Below, piece after piece: positions 25,034 through 39,117 of a stretch of 64,000 bases of DNA (positions are counted from its first letter, which is position 1; each line of letters begins with the position of its first letter). Source of the DNA: Rostratula benghalensis (lineage: Eukaryota; Chordata; Aves; Charadriiformes; Rostratulidae). Below the pieces are notes generated by a model. That model was not told the origin of the DNA, did not search any database, and saw only the letters and a program-made list of their open reading frames with translations. A program made the translations under genes and the position numbers. The DNA lies in NCBI GenBank assembly GCA_013399305.1, contig VXAI01000015.1, positions 3,323,329-3,387,328 of the forward strand, read 5' to 3'.

Positions 25034-25186
25034 CCAATTTGAAATTTATCACATCATCACACCTCCTGCTCCAGAGACATGCCTAAGGACAGATACTCCA
25101 GAACATATAAGACTATTTTCAATCTTAGCCATGTCCTGCCTGTCTGTTTTTCTGTGATAGTTTCTTCAAGAGAAGAGCAACACAGG

Positions 25187-25490
25187 GGTGGCTGCAAAGA
25201 TTTTAAAGGTAGAAAAGACCCCTTTGGTGCCAAGAGAGGCAAGCAGTTCCTTAGAGGAAGAAATGCATAGCATTGTATCAACAAGGAATTTGACAGAAAG
25301 TGTTTTATTTGTAGGAACTAGAAAAATAAAAATATCCCAAAGAACTCATTGTCCACAACAATCAGAGAAAATAAGATCATTCCTTGCATGTCTCCCCTGC
25401 TTTTAAAAAGTCTTGCCAAAACAAAACACTTTTACTTCATTCTGGTGGCTAAAGGACAGCCACAAAGATTTTACAGCTAGAACAGGACCA
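25187..25490 (-). repeat. Two degenerate related segments, possible old CR1 tails
   Basis: A segment at about 25187-25222 (GGCTGCAAAGATTTTAAAGG and a GTAGAAAAGACC end) and another at about 25455-25490 (AGCCACAAAGATTTTACAGC and a TAGAACAGGACC end) are similar to each other. Both recall the reversed 3' UTR of old amniote CR1 copies. Either two decayed insertions or a local duplication would explain this. Confidence 0.35.
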
Positions 25491-28400
25491 TTTATTTCAA
25501 AAACTTGTAGTAAAAAATATATAATTTTAGTAGCAGTTGCCTGTGGGAAGTGGAAAGAGAGTTGCTGAATGTGCCATTAGCAGAGAGACTGAAGAGAGGT
25601 TAAAAAGGAGAGCTGGAAGAAGGCGTTCACCTTCCAAATGGGTCATAAACTCGAATGACTGACTGCAGTCGACTGAAAAGCAACAGTATTTCCATCATGT
25701 AACAAAAGAACAAGCAGAAGACTTGCTGGAGCCCTGAGGATGCTTTAAAGGAGCATCAAACATGAAGTCCTGTTTTATACAGGGACCAGTGCAGTTGTCA
25801 CACACCACAGCCAGAGTGCCAGGACCAGAACCCCAGTGGGAGCATTAGCCTCTTCAGCTACTGCTGTGTTGATAAATTGAGATCTCCAACACCAAAACCC
25901 TCACAGTTCATCCATCTATTCGCCATTGACAGTCATTTCCCCTTCCCCTCTTACATCATTCATGGCAAGTGTGGGGCACCCAGATGCACTGGTTTGGTAG
26001 GTTACTGGACCCCAATCTTAGCCCATATGAAAAGCACATTTTGGTTGTGCCAGGCTTTGTCAGATGCTCAGCAGTTTCTGGAACTCCAGTCTCTCCCCAG
26101 AACTCACTCAAATCCAGGTCACCTCCAACACAGGATGCTTGGGCCTCAAGAAATCCAGGTGGGTGGGAAGGAAGAATGAAGGCAGGACTTGGAGGCAGCA
26201 GTGTCCCAGAAGAACAAATGCCAGCATGGAAAGATGCTGCTGGAGCAGCAGCAGGGGGGTGAGCACACAAAGGCTTTTGTTTGTGCCTGTGGCCGTGCCC
26301 AAGGCTGGGCTCTTCACATGGGGGAGAACAGAGCCAAAGGAAAACCAGAGCCTCCTCAAAGGCAGTGTCCAGGTGGAACAGGAGACACACCAGTGTCTTG
26401 TGCAAGCCATAAAGCGGGGGGGAGACTGAAGTAGCTTACTGTAGTGCCTGTTGTGAGCCTGGCAGTGTTTAAACTCAGCAAGTGATGCTTCAGGTCAGTT
26501 GCCTGGGCTTTACAAAAGTTGGTATACAAACAGCAGCTCCTTACTCACAGATTTCCAGCACCTTCCACCATCTCACCCAGGAAGCCACTCTGGGATGTAT
26601 CAGGGTATTGTGTCCCATCAACATCCCCCCCAGCCAGGGGCACAGAGTATCCTCCGCCCCAGGGGGGCTCAGCCCTCCCAGTGTCTTGCTTTGCACCAGT
26701 AGCCACAGCAATTCTTCACCTGCTATTGTTGTTTCCTCTGTTTTCACCCTGACACCAAACAAGCTTTTCCTTTTCCTCACAGCTCCCATCACCTTTACAC
26801 CTGCAATCAAGGAGACAGAAAAAAAAAAAATCACTATTGTGTAAGAGCTGGAAAGTCTTTCAAAAGCAGCAGAGAAAAAAATTTGTTTTTATTGACACCA
26901 GTAACCAGGTGGAGGGAACAAGACCCACTTCTTTATAGAAGATTTATGTACATAAATTGCACATAAACACAGCAAAAGCTTTGCTCAGCCCTTGTTTGGC
27001 TCCATACAGGGAATAGCCCGAAGAGCCTTCCCAGTTTGCTTCAGTACTTCCAGCCCAGCTCTCCCAGAGCCCACAGCACTCAGCCCAGCCCCAGGCATCC
27101 CAGCAGCCTGCCAGAGCTTTCCCACCCCAAGGCACTCAAAGAAACAGCAATTACTCCAGGCTGGTAAATGGGACATGGCACCAGCTGCTCCAGAGTGGTG
27201 TAAGGGAGGAAACGTGACACAGCCCAGAGTGACTCCACAGCAGCAGGACACCAGACACCCAGCAGCAGAAGAAAAGCAGTCCTGATAGGATTCTTCTAGT
27301 TTATCAAAACTGAACAAGGAGGCAGCAGTGAGACCTGTGGATTTCTACAACTTCTTTGCACCCGTGTCACAGGGCACTCCTTTACATTGACAGAGCCGAG
27401 ATCTCATCACCCAGCCCAGAGCACGCTTATGCCCTTGTTGCAATCAAAATCCATCTTGTTTGAAGGACCAGGACCATGAAGGGGCTCCACTACTCTGGAG
27501 CACTCAAGGGAGAGAGCTGTGGTCAGGTCTCTCACCACTACGGCAGTCAGCAACCAAAGCCCAGGAAGAGCCAGGTGCCAATAAATACAAGAAACACATC
27601 ACTGAAACTCAACATGTTTACAGAAAAACACCCCAAACCTGAAATGCTAAGAAACCAGTTGTTAAATGTTTTTCTCTTAACTAAAAGAGTTAGATGCCTA
27701 TAGAACTTCTTTCGCAAAAAAGGTATGTATTTATTTAAAAACAACCATTGTTTTCTTTAAAGGAAGACTCCACACTTCCAGAAAAAACAAAAAATCCATC
27801 CTGAAAAAGCAGAACCTCTCCAACTTCTGGTCTCTTGCTAACTGCACATCACTTTTCCTCTTTCCTTTCTCACTCTCACCCCTTCTCTCACATTTAATAC
27901 ACCTATAGAAATTATACAATACACATGTTTAGTTTTACCTGTGCTGTTTCCCTTCTGACATATTCTCCCACACCTCCAGGCCACACTTGCTCCATGCCTT
28001 CCCCTCTCCTGCTATGCAGGATCTAAACAGAGATGGCACAGGAACATCAGGCACCCAGTCTGCTGAGCCATTTATGTGAACTCAAGGGTTTTACCCACTC
28101 ACCCACCCCCCTGCCCCAAGCAGCTGAGCCCCATCACTCTCCCTGAGCTGTCTCCCAGCCCCAGCTCCTCCATATGAAGCAATCAATCAGACATGCCAGA
28201 CCTTACAAATCTGCAAACCCACAGGTTTTGAAAAAATCTTAAGAAAAATCTTACCGCAGGGCACAGGCCCCCACCTGCAGGGTGTTAGGAGGCTGATGCT
28301 GTAGTTAAAACAAAATTGCTGAAGACTTTATATAGATAAACAGGCATTGATCTCCTTCCTTCTACTTCTACTTTTTAACATGCTTTGAGCTGTTCATTTG

Positions 28401-30879
28401 AAAAAAAAAAGTTTTCAACTATTTGGAGTTTTCTACCAAAAATGGATGGCTTTAATGTTTAAAATATGAGGAAGGGTCCTGCTGACCTTGTGTTTAGTAG
28501 CTACCCTTGCACATGTGGAGCTAAAACCTCTGAGGCACGTCCTCCCTGGATAGAGATCAGGACTCTGCAGTGGATGGAAGGGTCAGGGATGATTGCTGTG
28601 ATTTATAGAGAAATTCAACCACAGCTCTGCATTGGGCAACCTGTTGAGACTGGGCTGGAGGGCAAAATCCCAGCACGCTGGCAGGCTCCCACAGGGAAGG
28701 TCCTGCTGGAGCAGGGGCCGGTGCTGCCTGGGAGCTCCAGCGCACTCCAGGCAGCAGCAGCTTCACTGCTGCAAGCTGGGCAAGAGCAAGACAATTTCCA
28801 GATGTTGGGTGTATTCATATTTCAATATACTATCTTTTCCTGAAGAAATAAGAGGGTTGAGTCAAGCTTTATAGCTCTGCTTTAACAGTTTGTCTTTCCA
28901 AATATTTTCATACTTTGAAAGAAACACCTTCGAAATAGCAGAAGGCTGGAAAGGTCAGCAGCTGGGGCAAACAGCCTTGATGATCCCATCCATCAGGTGA
29001 AGAACAGCCAGTGGCAGAGGCAGCTGCAAAAATAAGTCAGATATCCCAAAGGCAAAGCCACCACATCATGCCCAACACCAATGGAAGATAGGAATTGTCC
29101 CCAGGGCCAGCTGAGCCCTGGTTTTGCAGCCCGTGCAGGGCTGGACCCAGCTCCTTCCCAGGGAAATGGCCCCCAGTGAGAATCCTGGGCTGGAATGAAC
29201 CTGCTGGCTTAGATCCTGGCACTGACAGGTTTAGTTAAATCTTGTGTTTTGAGCTGAAATGCATAAGATGAGCTGAAGAAAATGAATCATGGGAGTAAAC
29301 AGTAAGGTGAGAAATCTGCTCAGTAAAACCAACTGCCCTGGGGTCTCCTGCACATGAAATTATTTGAAACGAAACTGTGGTGATGGAGAAGCAGTGGAGT
29401 TCCAGCAGAAATCCCAGAGAAACTTTGTTTAAACTTGGAGCACTTGAAAAAGCAATAGGAAAATTGGTACAGAAAGCTTTGTGCCCTGTGCCTGCTGCCA
29501 CGCATGTACATCCCTGTCCCCTCCTGGGGTCCTGTGGCTCCCAAGCGGTTGCGTGTGTGTAAGTGTGTGCACAGCCTGTGGCACAATCAGCCTGCTGTCA
29601 TCACCTCAACACTGCTGAAAGTCACAGAAGAGCTCCCACCTGCACTGCAGCTGCATGGTCACTGCCCGCCACTTTTGTGATAGGTAGGTTAAATGCATGC
29701 CTGGAAATTGCTCTTGATGGGATTGTCCCAGTTTTGGTGCAGTTCTGCTCAAAAAGGCATCAACCCCCATTCTTCCCACCCCTGTTCTCAGCATCTCCAG
29801 GCTGGTGACAGAACTAGGACCCAGCCACCAGCAGGCACTGGCAGGGCTGCTGGAAGCTGCTGGTCTGGTGGCCACGGGAAGGAGCCATCCTGGCTGGGCT
29901 GTCCCAGCTCTCCTGCCCACTGAGCATGGGTTCTGCACACCTTTCCCATAGTTAGAGGCACTGATGCTAATGCAAAGTTTGATGTTTCCCACAGGACACA
30001 CACTGCAAGTGCTCAGCACAGGGTTCACGGCCAGGGATAACACAATAATTTGAGCAAGAGGCGTTCAGGGCTCTTGGAAATGTCAGCCTTGTACAGCCCC
30101 AGCGTGATGGGGCAGCATTTCCCTGTCTGTCAAACAGATGGAGTTAGAAGTCAATACTTTTGTGTCGTCTTTAGCAAGCATCCAGGGCTTTCACTGCACA
30201 GATACCCACCCGCCCATCCCAAGAGCCAAACACTGCAACCAGTCCCCATGCTTGGGGAGGAGGTGACTGGAGGGGACCTAAAGGCTTTCAGGATGCTGGA
30301 AGAGCCCAGACAGTAAACCCAGGCTTCTTGACTCCATAAGCAGTCCAAATCCAGCCAAGACACGTTGAATGACCAGTGAAGGTCTGTCCTGCAAGGGCTG
30401 TGTCTTAGGCACTGCAGAGAAAACTCCTGCCATGGGACAGTTTCAGGAAACCTCATGGGCACCATGTAGTGAGGGATGGCAGGCATATCACATCAGTACT
30501 CAGCTCCTCACTTCCCAGGCAGCATCCCACAGATACCCCACTGAAAACACCTCCAACATACCCAGTCTGGCCATTACTGTGGGTCTGGCCTCGCTGCTGG
30601 ACATTCATCAGCATGGCAGTGACCCTACGCTGAGTGCAGGATGCCAGAGGCTGGCAGGTCTCACTGCAGAGGACACCAGGGAATGTCCCAGCCCCTGGCC
30701 AATGGCAGCACCGCAGCCCCTGCAGGGCTGTGCAGAACAGGCTCAGGCATGGGCCAGGTCCTGGTCTAAAGAGGTCTGAAAATCACATCTTCTGCCGGCT
30801 CACCCTCCTGCCGGCTGGAGAGCTGGTGTGAACACAAGGAAAGGGGCTTGATCCCCATTACAATGCTAATCTCCTCCAG

Positions 30880-31110
30880 AGAGTGACATGGCGTCACTCA
30901 ACTCCCAGTAGGAGCTGAGTAGCATCCTGCTAATGAAATTATAACCACGGCTCACACAGTGCATTTCTGCTGAACACATCTGAAATCTCTTTCCCTCAGA
31001 GGCTACATAACCAACGCCTGGGAGTTATCTCACTGCTGTTATAAAAGCAACACGATTAGAGTGCTGAAGCCAATTTAAATCCCGTTGAATGCTACTGTAA
31101 AGCAGCAAGA
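30880..31110. promoter_or_regulatory. Candidate conserved non-coding block
   Basis: A repeat-free block with several retained CpGs (TGGCGTCACTC, CCACGGC, AACGCC, ACACGATTAG, CCCGTTG) in otherwise CpG-poor DNA, plus GCTAATGAAATTATAA and CCAATTTAAATCC. CpG retention outside islands suggests constraint, but only alignment can show it. Confidence 0.35.
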
Positions 31111-34100
31111 GACAAGCTGGCATATAATGTGTCATTGAGCCATACTCAGAGTGGGCACATCAGTCTGATACCCAAAAGTACAAGGGCTAAATTCAGAGAC
31201 TTTAACATAAATTGCAAATCCTGTGTGAACAAGTTCTGTTTGATAAGACTTCCAGGTACTTAAGGTGCGAATCTCATTTATTGTGTGACCACTTGAGGAC
31301 TCTTCACTGGTCACAGAGTGCAGTATCTTCCTGGATCCTCCATTCCCCCAAGCATGCTCTATGTACCATGGCAGCTCTGCTCCCAGTGCAAGCGGTGGGA
31401 AATGACTGTGATAAGTCTGAGGACTGGTAGTAAGGCCAAAGGAGAGTTTAGTTGTACAGGTCACTTGTGTTGGGGGACTCCTTTTAACACCTTTGCTCTA
31501 TGGGCTTTGTAAAGATATGGGGTGTGCGTGTGTGTTTTGTTAAAAGCTGTGTTGTGTAGCTCCTAAAGAAGTGCCTCAGCCTCTGTCGAAAGACAGCACC
31601 GCTCCCAGGCACAGCCAGGGTGTCACCCTGGGAGAGACTAAGTGGCTCCTGCACTGCAGAACAGCCCCATCAGAACAGGTTGTGACAAGCAAACCAGACA
31701 CCTGTCGTGACCTTTACAAGCTGCCACAGCACCCCAGAGCTCCAGCAATTGCCACCTCACACAGCCTGAGCAAACAAATGGCCAGCTCAGGGAGAAGCGA
31801 GTCGGTCGGTACCTGAGCGGGACAGTAGACTGCAGCACTCCACGGCTCTCCTGAGCCTGCCCACACAGAGACAGGCTCCTAACGTTTGCCTTTCATCATT
31901 GTCTCTGCAATCTGGAGGAGGGTTGAATTGTGTCACCTTCTCTCCTTGCTTTCCCAGCACACCTGAAGGCAGGTCACAGAAACACAGCCAGGCTGGGTGG
32001 GTGGTTTTCCCCAGCGCTGAGCAAAGGGATCCCAGTTGCCCTGCAGACAGTCCCAGAGTGTTTTGTCCCATCTGGAGCCAGCTCCATCACTGGCTCTGGG
32101 CTGGGACCAGCATGGATTTCATGCCCTTCCCTGTTTCCCCCTTACCTGACATGATCAGGATGTCCCCATCGGGCTGACGGACAGCATTGCGTGAGCTTCA
32201 GCCCTTTGTGGGACCTCTGTCCTGGGAGGGGTTGCCCCTGGTCCAGCCAACTCATGATCTCCTACTGTGTAATTTAACATCCCATGCCGCCATAAAATTA
32301 TAACGTGAGTGTGGGGAGGGGAAGGTAAAGGAAAAAAGTCTACACGTGTACAGAAAGGTGAGCAGCAAGGAAGCCTGGTACATTGCCTGCAGACCACAAG
32401 GGTTAAGAAGGAAGGTTACGTGCCTTAAGGAGACATAAACCTCACCTTGAGCACATTCCTGCCATGTCAGGTATTTCATAGGCTGTAAAAAAACCTGTTT
32501 GGTGTTGAAAAAAATCAACAAGAGCAGTAAGTAGGCAGAATTTTAAAACAAACTTGGCTTTAGGGAGCCACCCACAGAGGGCACCACCAAAGCAAAGAGG
32601 TATGGGGGTCTGCCCTCTTGGCTTCCCACCCGCAAAGCAGGGCTGATAGATCCTCGCTGAGGGAGGTTTGATGGATCTCCTCAGCATGAGCTGAATGAAG
32701 GTCAGCAGCCTCCCAGATTAACTCCACATCTGGGTTCTTTGAATAACACTGCTGTACCTCTGGCCTGTGCTTTCTGGGCAGCTCCCAAAGCTTCTCCAAG
32801 GAAACAAGGTAGCTGCTTCTGCTCCATAAATTACTTCAAAATCAGTGCTGGAGTCCTGATCTGACAGGGTTAATGACCTTGAAGTCAGGTGCAGGTGGAA
32901 GACTAAAGGAGTGATGTGATCCTTGTGGTCTAATGGTCAAAGGGAATAACAGCAACCAGACCAAGCTGGAGACTTTTCTCTCAGACAGCAAAACACTTTA
33001 GTCTCCCTGCCTGACCATGACTCACCATGGCATCATCTATTTTTTGGCTTCAAGGAAAGATGGGGAGGTCCTCTAACTCTGCACCCACAAACACAGGATG
33101 GCTGCCTTCCTTGAGGCAAGATTAATCTCTCTGTTCCTTCTTGTATTCTCATCCAGAAATTCAGTATTTATTTCCAGAACTGCCTTTTTGCACCAAGACC
33201 TCTCACACAGCCATATTACTCTTCTTCAGCACTCCTGCTTGCTAAGACCTCACCAACCCTTGGCTAGATTTTGTGCATCTCCTGGGGACCCTACAGCTAT
33301 TTCTCTTCTGTAGATTTCATTTATATTGTAAGAAGACCGAATTTTTAATTCTTTGACTCACTGAAAATCTAATCTTCCTCCAAGATCCAATCCAAGTCAG
33401 GGCTCTAGTCTGTCTGCACCCTGTGAACCAGCTTCTGCCTCTCCCACAGTGGTCAGTGGGACTGTCCACATTGTGCTTAGTGCAAGTGAGACTGTTTGCT
33501 CATCCATTTATTATTTTATATTTGCAACCTATTAAAAAAACTTAATTTTGTAATATTTTCTTCTAGGTACTGAAACTGAGCATCATTAAGATCAGAACTC
33601 AGTTTGGTTACATGATGGGGAAAGACTCCCCCAGATTGAGGTGTCAGGCCAGGGTTCAGTGGCAGAACTAAAATCTGGGTTCTTCTCAGCTTTAGAACCC
33701 AACTAGCCCTTGAAATTTCCATCACTCTTCATCTTGGTCACCAGTATCACCCCACTCTTTGAGAGCTGCTGGGGCCAGACATGTACCTACTTTGTTCTGT
33801 TTCTAGTCACAGCATTTTAGGAGGGGAGTTAACACTCCCCAAATGAACTCATCCTTTCAGTTCATGTGCTAACAGCACGGGCTGTCACAGCTTTATTTTT
33901 AAATGGCCTTTCCCTTTATCACCGGAAAAATTCCTTCCCACTGACCTGAACAGCACTAGCAAAGTCAAGTGGAATATATACATTCTTTCCTACTCACTGA
34001 ACATAGTCATTGTTAATCTGAGCATGTTAAAACCAAAAGGGACAAGACATGGAAGGTGGTTAACACTAATGTGATGGGAGCAAAGGGGAAGAGGTGAAGA

Positions 34101-35269
34101 CCAATCTTGTTGAAGGCAGAGTTAGGTGTTTAAAATGGAAGTGAAGAGTCCATCCTGGACTGGTGGTACCTACCTCTGTCCCAGGGAACGTGGCTGCAGC
34201 ACTGACTCTTGGCTGAGAAGAGACAAAGAACCAACGGTCTGGTGGAGTTAACAGCAGCACGAGAAACATGGGTATGTGTTCATGTGTATAAAGCTGTGGG
34301 AGATCCAGAGTGAGAAATCAGCAAAAGCAGCTTGCACAGCATTGTCAGGTCACTGGGAAAACATTTCGTAGCCCCTTTGAAAACTGGGAGTCAAAATAAC
34401 AGATATGCAGAGACCCTCTTTTGTTTGGAATGCCCTTTTCTTTTAAGTCAGACCTTTGTGTAAGTTCAAGGCTGAGAACACAATGTGTTTTTAATAAGCA
34501 GTGTACAGCAATTAGCTATGCAAATCATTTGCAAAAGAGCATCCAAGGGTCAGTGTATAGCGGGACTGTCTTACATGAAGATGAAGGAAGGACCAGCCTT
34601 GCATTCAGAAGAACTCAGCCTGGTGCCAATGTCCACAATGCCTGGCAAGCAAAGTCACCAGGAGCCCACTCTTTGACGTGGGCTGGAAACCATCCTACAA
34701 GTTTTAGTAGCTCTCCCTTTTCAAGGAGAGGGGAAGGAAAAGAAAGAAAAGCCCAGCACGCAGCAAGCAAGAACGTTTGACTTGCTGAGGGAGGACAAGT
34801 GTACTGTGCTTTCCATCCTGCAAGTTTTATAGGAGTAAAATGTACCTGTATAATCCACCCAAGGCCTGACAGCACTTGAATCAGACTGAAGGCATCTGCA
34901 GTAGCTACTGGAGAGAACAGGGAGGGAGCTACAGAGCAGAAGGGATTGACCCCTTCTGCAGGACCCAGAAAGCACGCAAGTCTCCTCCCCAAAACCAGTC
35001 CTCACCAGCCTCCTCCTCTCAGTGTTTATGTGAAAATTTCAAAAGCAGGAGCTAAGCTTATGCATTCAGTATGATTTCTAGCACAGCAAATTCCAATTTT
35101 AACAGTGAATTTCATCTGCAGGAAAAAAATAAATAAAGCAGGATGTGCCAAATCACACCAATCCATCAGGAACTGTCAAAACTGTCTTTGCTGGTACAAA
35201 CATGTGTCTTTCTCATTCACACAGTGCTAGAGGTTTAGGGCAGAACAGAAAATGTCTTGCAGAGTTCTT

Positions 35270-35480
35270 CGGATGGTATTTAACTATACTACAAAATGTG
35301 GGTCTAATTAATCCCTGAAATTGGTGACATTGCACTTGGGGTGAGTCTGCTTGTTAAGTCTGAGGAGGTGAGAAGGAATAGAATAAAAATATATGAATGC
35401 TTAAATTTGATTTCAATGCAGCCGAAGACCTTGCTTATTCGAGATTAGTCTCCATTTAAAAGTTAATTACAATTGTACTG
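35270..35480. promoter_or_regulatory. Candidate conserved non-coding block
   Basis: Unique AT-rich sequence with GTCTAATTAATCC, GATTTCAATGCAGCCGAAG, TATTCGAGATTAG and AAAGTTAATTAC. Retained CpGs and dense AATTA/ATTAG cores point to possible regulatory DNA. Confidence 0.3.
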
Positions 35481-38400
35481 AAAAACTTAGGGGCTGAAGA
35501 TGGTAAAGGTGAACTTTAATGAAGGTTTAATCACTAGAACAACCACAAAGTACTTTGGTTTGCATGCCTTCGTGGCAGTGCGGAGCTGCAGTGGCATCTC
35601 TGCTCTGGGACATCAGGAAGAAGTTGAACAGCACAAGGAACATCAAAGTTCAGAAGTCCCCAGAAGCCAAGGGGTTTGTACAACACATTGGAGAACAGAA
35701 TCAGACTCTGTCTCACAGACAGGATGATCATTACTCCACTGCCGTTTTTTTTAACTCAGAAAGCCAAAGTGGCCTCATTTCTGGATGTGATGAGCTGAGC
35801 TTCATTTTGCCTATAATGGCAGTTCAGTGCATTAGTACCTACACCTCCTCTTCAAAAATGCCTGTTACTGGCCTACAGCAAATTCCCATTAAGAAAAAAA
35901 ATATATTAAGATGTCCTGACAAAGTGGGACAGAGCTATTTTAATGAAAATGGATGCAATTTCATTAATAAGAAAAATATTTGCTTTTTCCTAGGCACATC
36001 ACTGTAGCAGTCACTGCAACTTCATGACCCCTGCAGTAAACAACACTTTCTAGCTGGAAACAACAGAAGCAATGCCCTGTGCATCTGAAAAAATACCTTA
36101 TCTTCAAGGCATTGCTAATCACAGCAACGAGGTTACAATGGATAAGACCCATTCCATCAAGATATAGCTTTAGTTAATTTAATTAATTTGAACTCCAAGT
36201 TCATACTAACATGAAAATGACAGGTCTGACAATACCTTTTAAAACTTTTTTTAAAAATTACAAAAAAAATTATTATCAATTATCTGCACACAGGTCAAAA
36301 TATGACAGTCCATCTTCTGTTCTCCAAGATGCCCATTGAGCTTTCCTAATGAGGCAGACCTGTCCTGCTCCTGCTGATGTCCCCACACACAGCCAAGGTA
36401 CTCAGGGCTCAGAACAACCCCATCACCTCCTTTTTGTCAACAAGTCTCTCCCCCCTCAGCTTAGCTCACTGAGCCCCATCCTCCTCCTGAGCAGAAGGGC
36501 TCAATTGTGTGCAGAGCTCTGGGGTCCTTACTGGATGCTCCTACCCAAGTGTGTGGTGTGCCAGAAAACCAGAGTCACTTCCCAGGCCCATGGTTAACTC
36601 ATCATTTGATGAGGAATAAGTCTGACCTTGGCCCAGCCATTGTCCTGCTCCTGCTGCCAGAGATGGTTCCTTTCCCTTTGGGTTCTGTGCTTCTGGATGG
36701 CTGCTGGGGGGTGTTTTAATGCTTTTTCCAGCTGTCACCCCGAAACCGAGCACTCTTATGTACCTTTCAGTGTCCATTTCTCTGAAGATTTCAGCTTATC
36801 AATCACAAGCAATGCAGAAAGCAGCAGCCAGCCAGGCACCCACACCCCAGCAGTCCTCTGCCTGCAGATGCTGCCCAACCCCATGGCTCCAGCCACCTCA
36901 CCAGCAGAGCTGCAGCACCCACCCACACCGTGGAGAAAACATCCAACACCTCAACTGCTCCTACCAGTGTGCTCTGCCAGCTAAGCTGGCTTTGACAGCC
37001 TCTTTGACTGCCTCTAATCAGGTATCCCTAAAGATTTTAATAACATGATTATATGATGGCAAGAAAAACCAATAATCCAAACCCTGATGTAAGCTGTTTT
37101 TGTCACAATCTTGAGACTCCTGCTTGGAGCAGATGCCTTATTAGCCATTTAATTCTCAGCTTCACGGCAAGGCACTACAATGAGAGGATACATAAAATCA
37201 ACAAGGCAGCTGCAAACTATCTTCATGTTCAAATTTAATAGAGATTCATGAGGCTTTACACTAATGTGCGGAGAGGAAAAGATTACAGGGCTCTTGCACC
37301 TTGCCTTGGTTATACCTCCCCTTATAGGGAGGTGAATATCAGTAATCAGCATGCAGGTGATAATGGCCTGGCAGCAGTTACACCAAAACCCAACTGTGAT
37401 GTCAACCAAGGCACTCCAGCTAATGTGGGGTTCCAGCTCAGGCCAAGCTGCCTGAGAACCACAAGCCCAGTGGTAAAGAAGCAGATCCACAACAGAGGAC
37501 TCATCAATGCTGAGTCTGATTGAGATGTTGGACCGTTTCCCTTCCAGAGAGCATGTGTAGCACAAGCTGCAGCAGAGTTGCCTGAACCAGGGGATGGCAG
37601 AGGGGAGGAGAGTTGGGTGTTGCTATTTCTCCTTCCCCACCAGGCCAAAAGCAGAGGAAATGTTTAAAAATGGAAGCCTGTACAGCAAAGTTTTGTTTAA
37701 CCAAATCAATACTTACTGGGTGGACTGGAGGGAGAGGGTGACTGTGCCCAGCAGCCCCCCAGGCAGCTCTGCTCTGCAGCCCTGAGATGGGCAATGGTGG
37801 GTGGCAACTGCCCTCCCCGTGACAGTGCAGGAGCCAGGGCTGGTCACTCTCTGCCAAGCCGCTTTCGGCCATCAGGCAGTCGTGTCCCCACACTCTCTGA
37901 AGCTGCCCGTAGTGGCGCGCTGTGCCAGTTCCACCAGGTCTCACAGGAGTGCCACCAGCCACCACCTCTTCCCCAACACACATCAGCACAGGGCAGCAAC
38001 TTGAGGGGCAGAACCAGACCCACATTTCCTCCCCTTTCCTGGTGCTTGGCTGATGGCTCTGGTGGTGCTCAGTCAAAACCCACGGATACAACTGCCTTTG
38101 CTACAGCAGTGCTATGTACGTGCTCCTACAGTCACCGCCGGGCTCCTCTAACTCCTCATCTCTTGGGTATTTCACGCAAGACAAAAAGAAGCTGAGCATT
38201 AGTCCTGTGGCTGCTGTACTGTGGTACCCAGCCCTCTGCTTCCCCCCCGCTGCCCCTAAGCATCCTTACCTGCTCTTTCACTCCAAAAGCCTTTTCTGCA
38301 GGGGTACCAGGCCCCCACCTGGGCCTGCCCCTCCAGCACTGGCATCGCTGCTGCGGGGGTGAGCAAGGAGCGCCTCGGGGCGAGCTGGGTGCATTAGCAG

Positions 38401-39060
38401 GGCCTAGATGCTGAACTGCAAGATCCAAGTCAGTGAGCTGTCAGCCCCGTCAGTGAAGTTCAGAGCAGCAGATGAGAAAGAGAGTCCCTCGTGCTAGGAA
38501 ACACACCCTATACACTTTCCAGCCCATGAGGAAAATGGATAACCTTTTGATTTCAAAATGCAGTGCACTCACATGAAAATGAACATGCCCTAAGAAAGAC
38601 TTTCCACCTTGCATCCTTTGCCATACTCTCAGTAAGTCATAAAACTTGCCGCTATATATTTTTTTTACCAGGCAGGGAACCTTGGCTGCCATTCAGGAAT
38701 GCAACTGGGAGAGAACTGTACCATGCAGCCCCAAGCCAACAATGAGATTGTATTTATGGGTATGAAACCAGCCCTGAATAGGCTTGACAGAGACTGGACT
38801 ATGCAGTGGTGGGTACAGGACACAGCTGTTAAGAGAGGATCCTGACCCTAAAAACCTTAATCAGGCAGCAGGAAGGAGACAGGAGTTATTTTTACTCTGG
38901 TTTATCGGTGTGGAAGCTGTTTGCCAAAGGATGACATAAATTGCACAAACCTTGGGCTGAGCCAAGAAAGAAGCCTGAGGAATAACGTGGATTTACTGCC
39001 CTCGCTGCAGTCCTCCAGCCGTGCTGTGAGCAGCTCGGGGCCACCAGCCTCGCTGCAGGT

Positions 39061-39117
39061 GGGGACACTTGTTAAACGTGGGGACATTTGTTATATGAGG
39101 GGACGTTTGTTATATGA
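39061..39117 (+). repeat. Tandem repeat, three copies of a 19-bp unit
   Basis: Three head-to-tail 19-base units: 39061-39079, 39080-39098 and 39099-39117, each of form GGGGACRYTTGTTAWAYGW. Units 2 and 3 differ at one base; unit 1 is more diverged. There is no known family. It lies in unique intergenic sequence. Confidence 0.9.

Noticed and set aside
24714..25157. Open frames of about 110-130 codons on both strands
   Set aside because: Most of their length is the 222-base N-run; the real flanking sequence is too short to judge.
35060..35125. Minus-strand acceptor (TTTTTTTCCTGCAG) followed by an ATG frame of about 30 codons
   Set aside because: No convincing donor follows and the short product has no family resemblance.
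37504..38195. Overlapping frames of 195 codons (minus) and 133 codons (plus)
   Set aside because: Both strands are open over the same C/G-rich segment, with no domain, no signal peptide and no splice logic. This is typical of chance in stop-poor composition.
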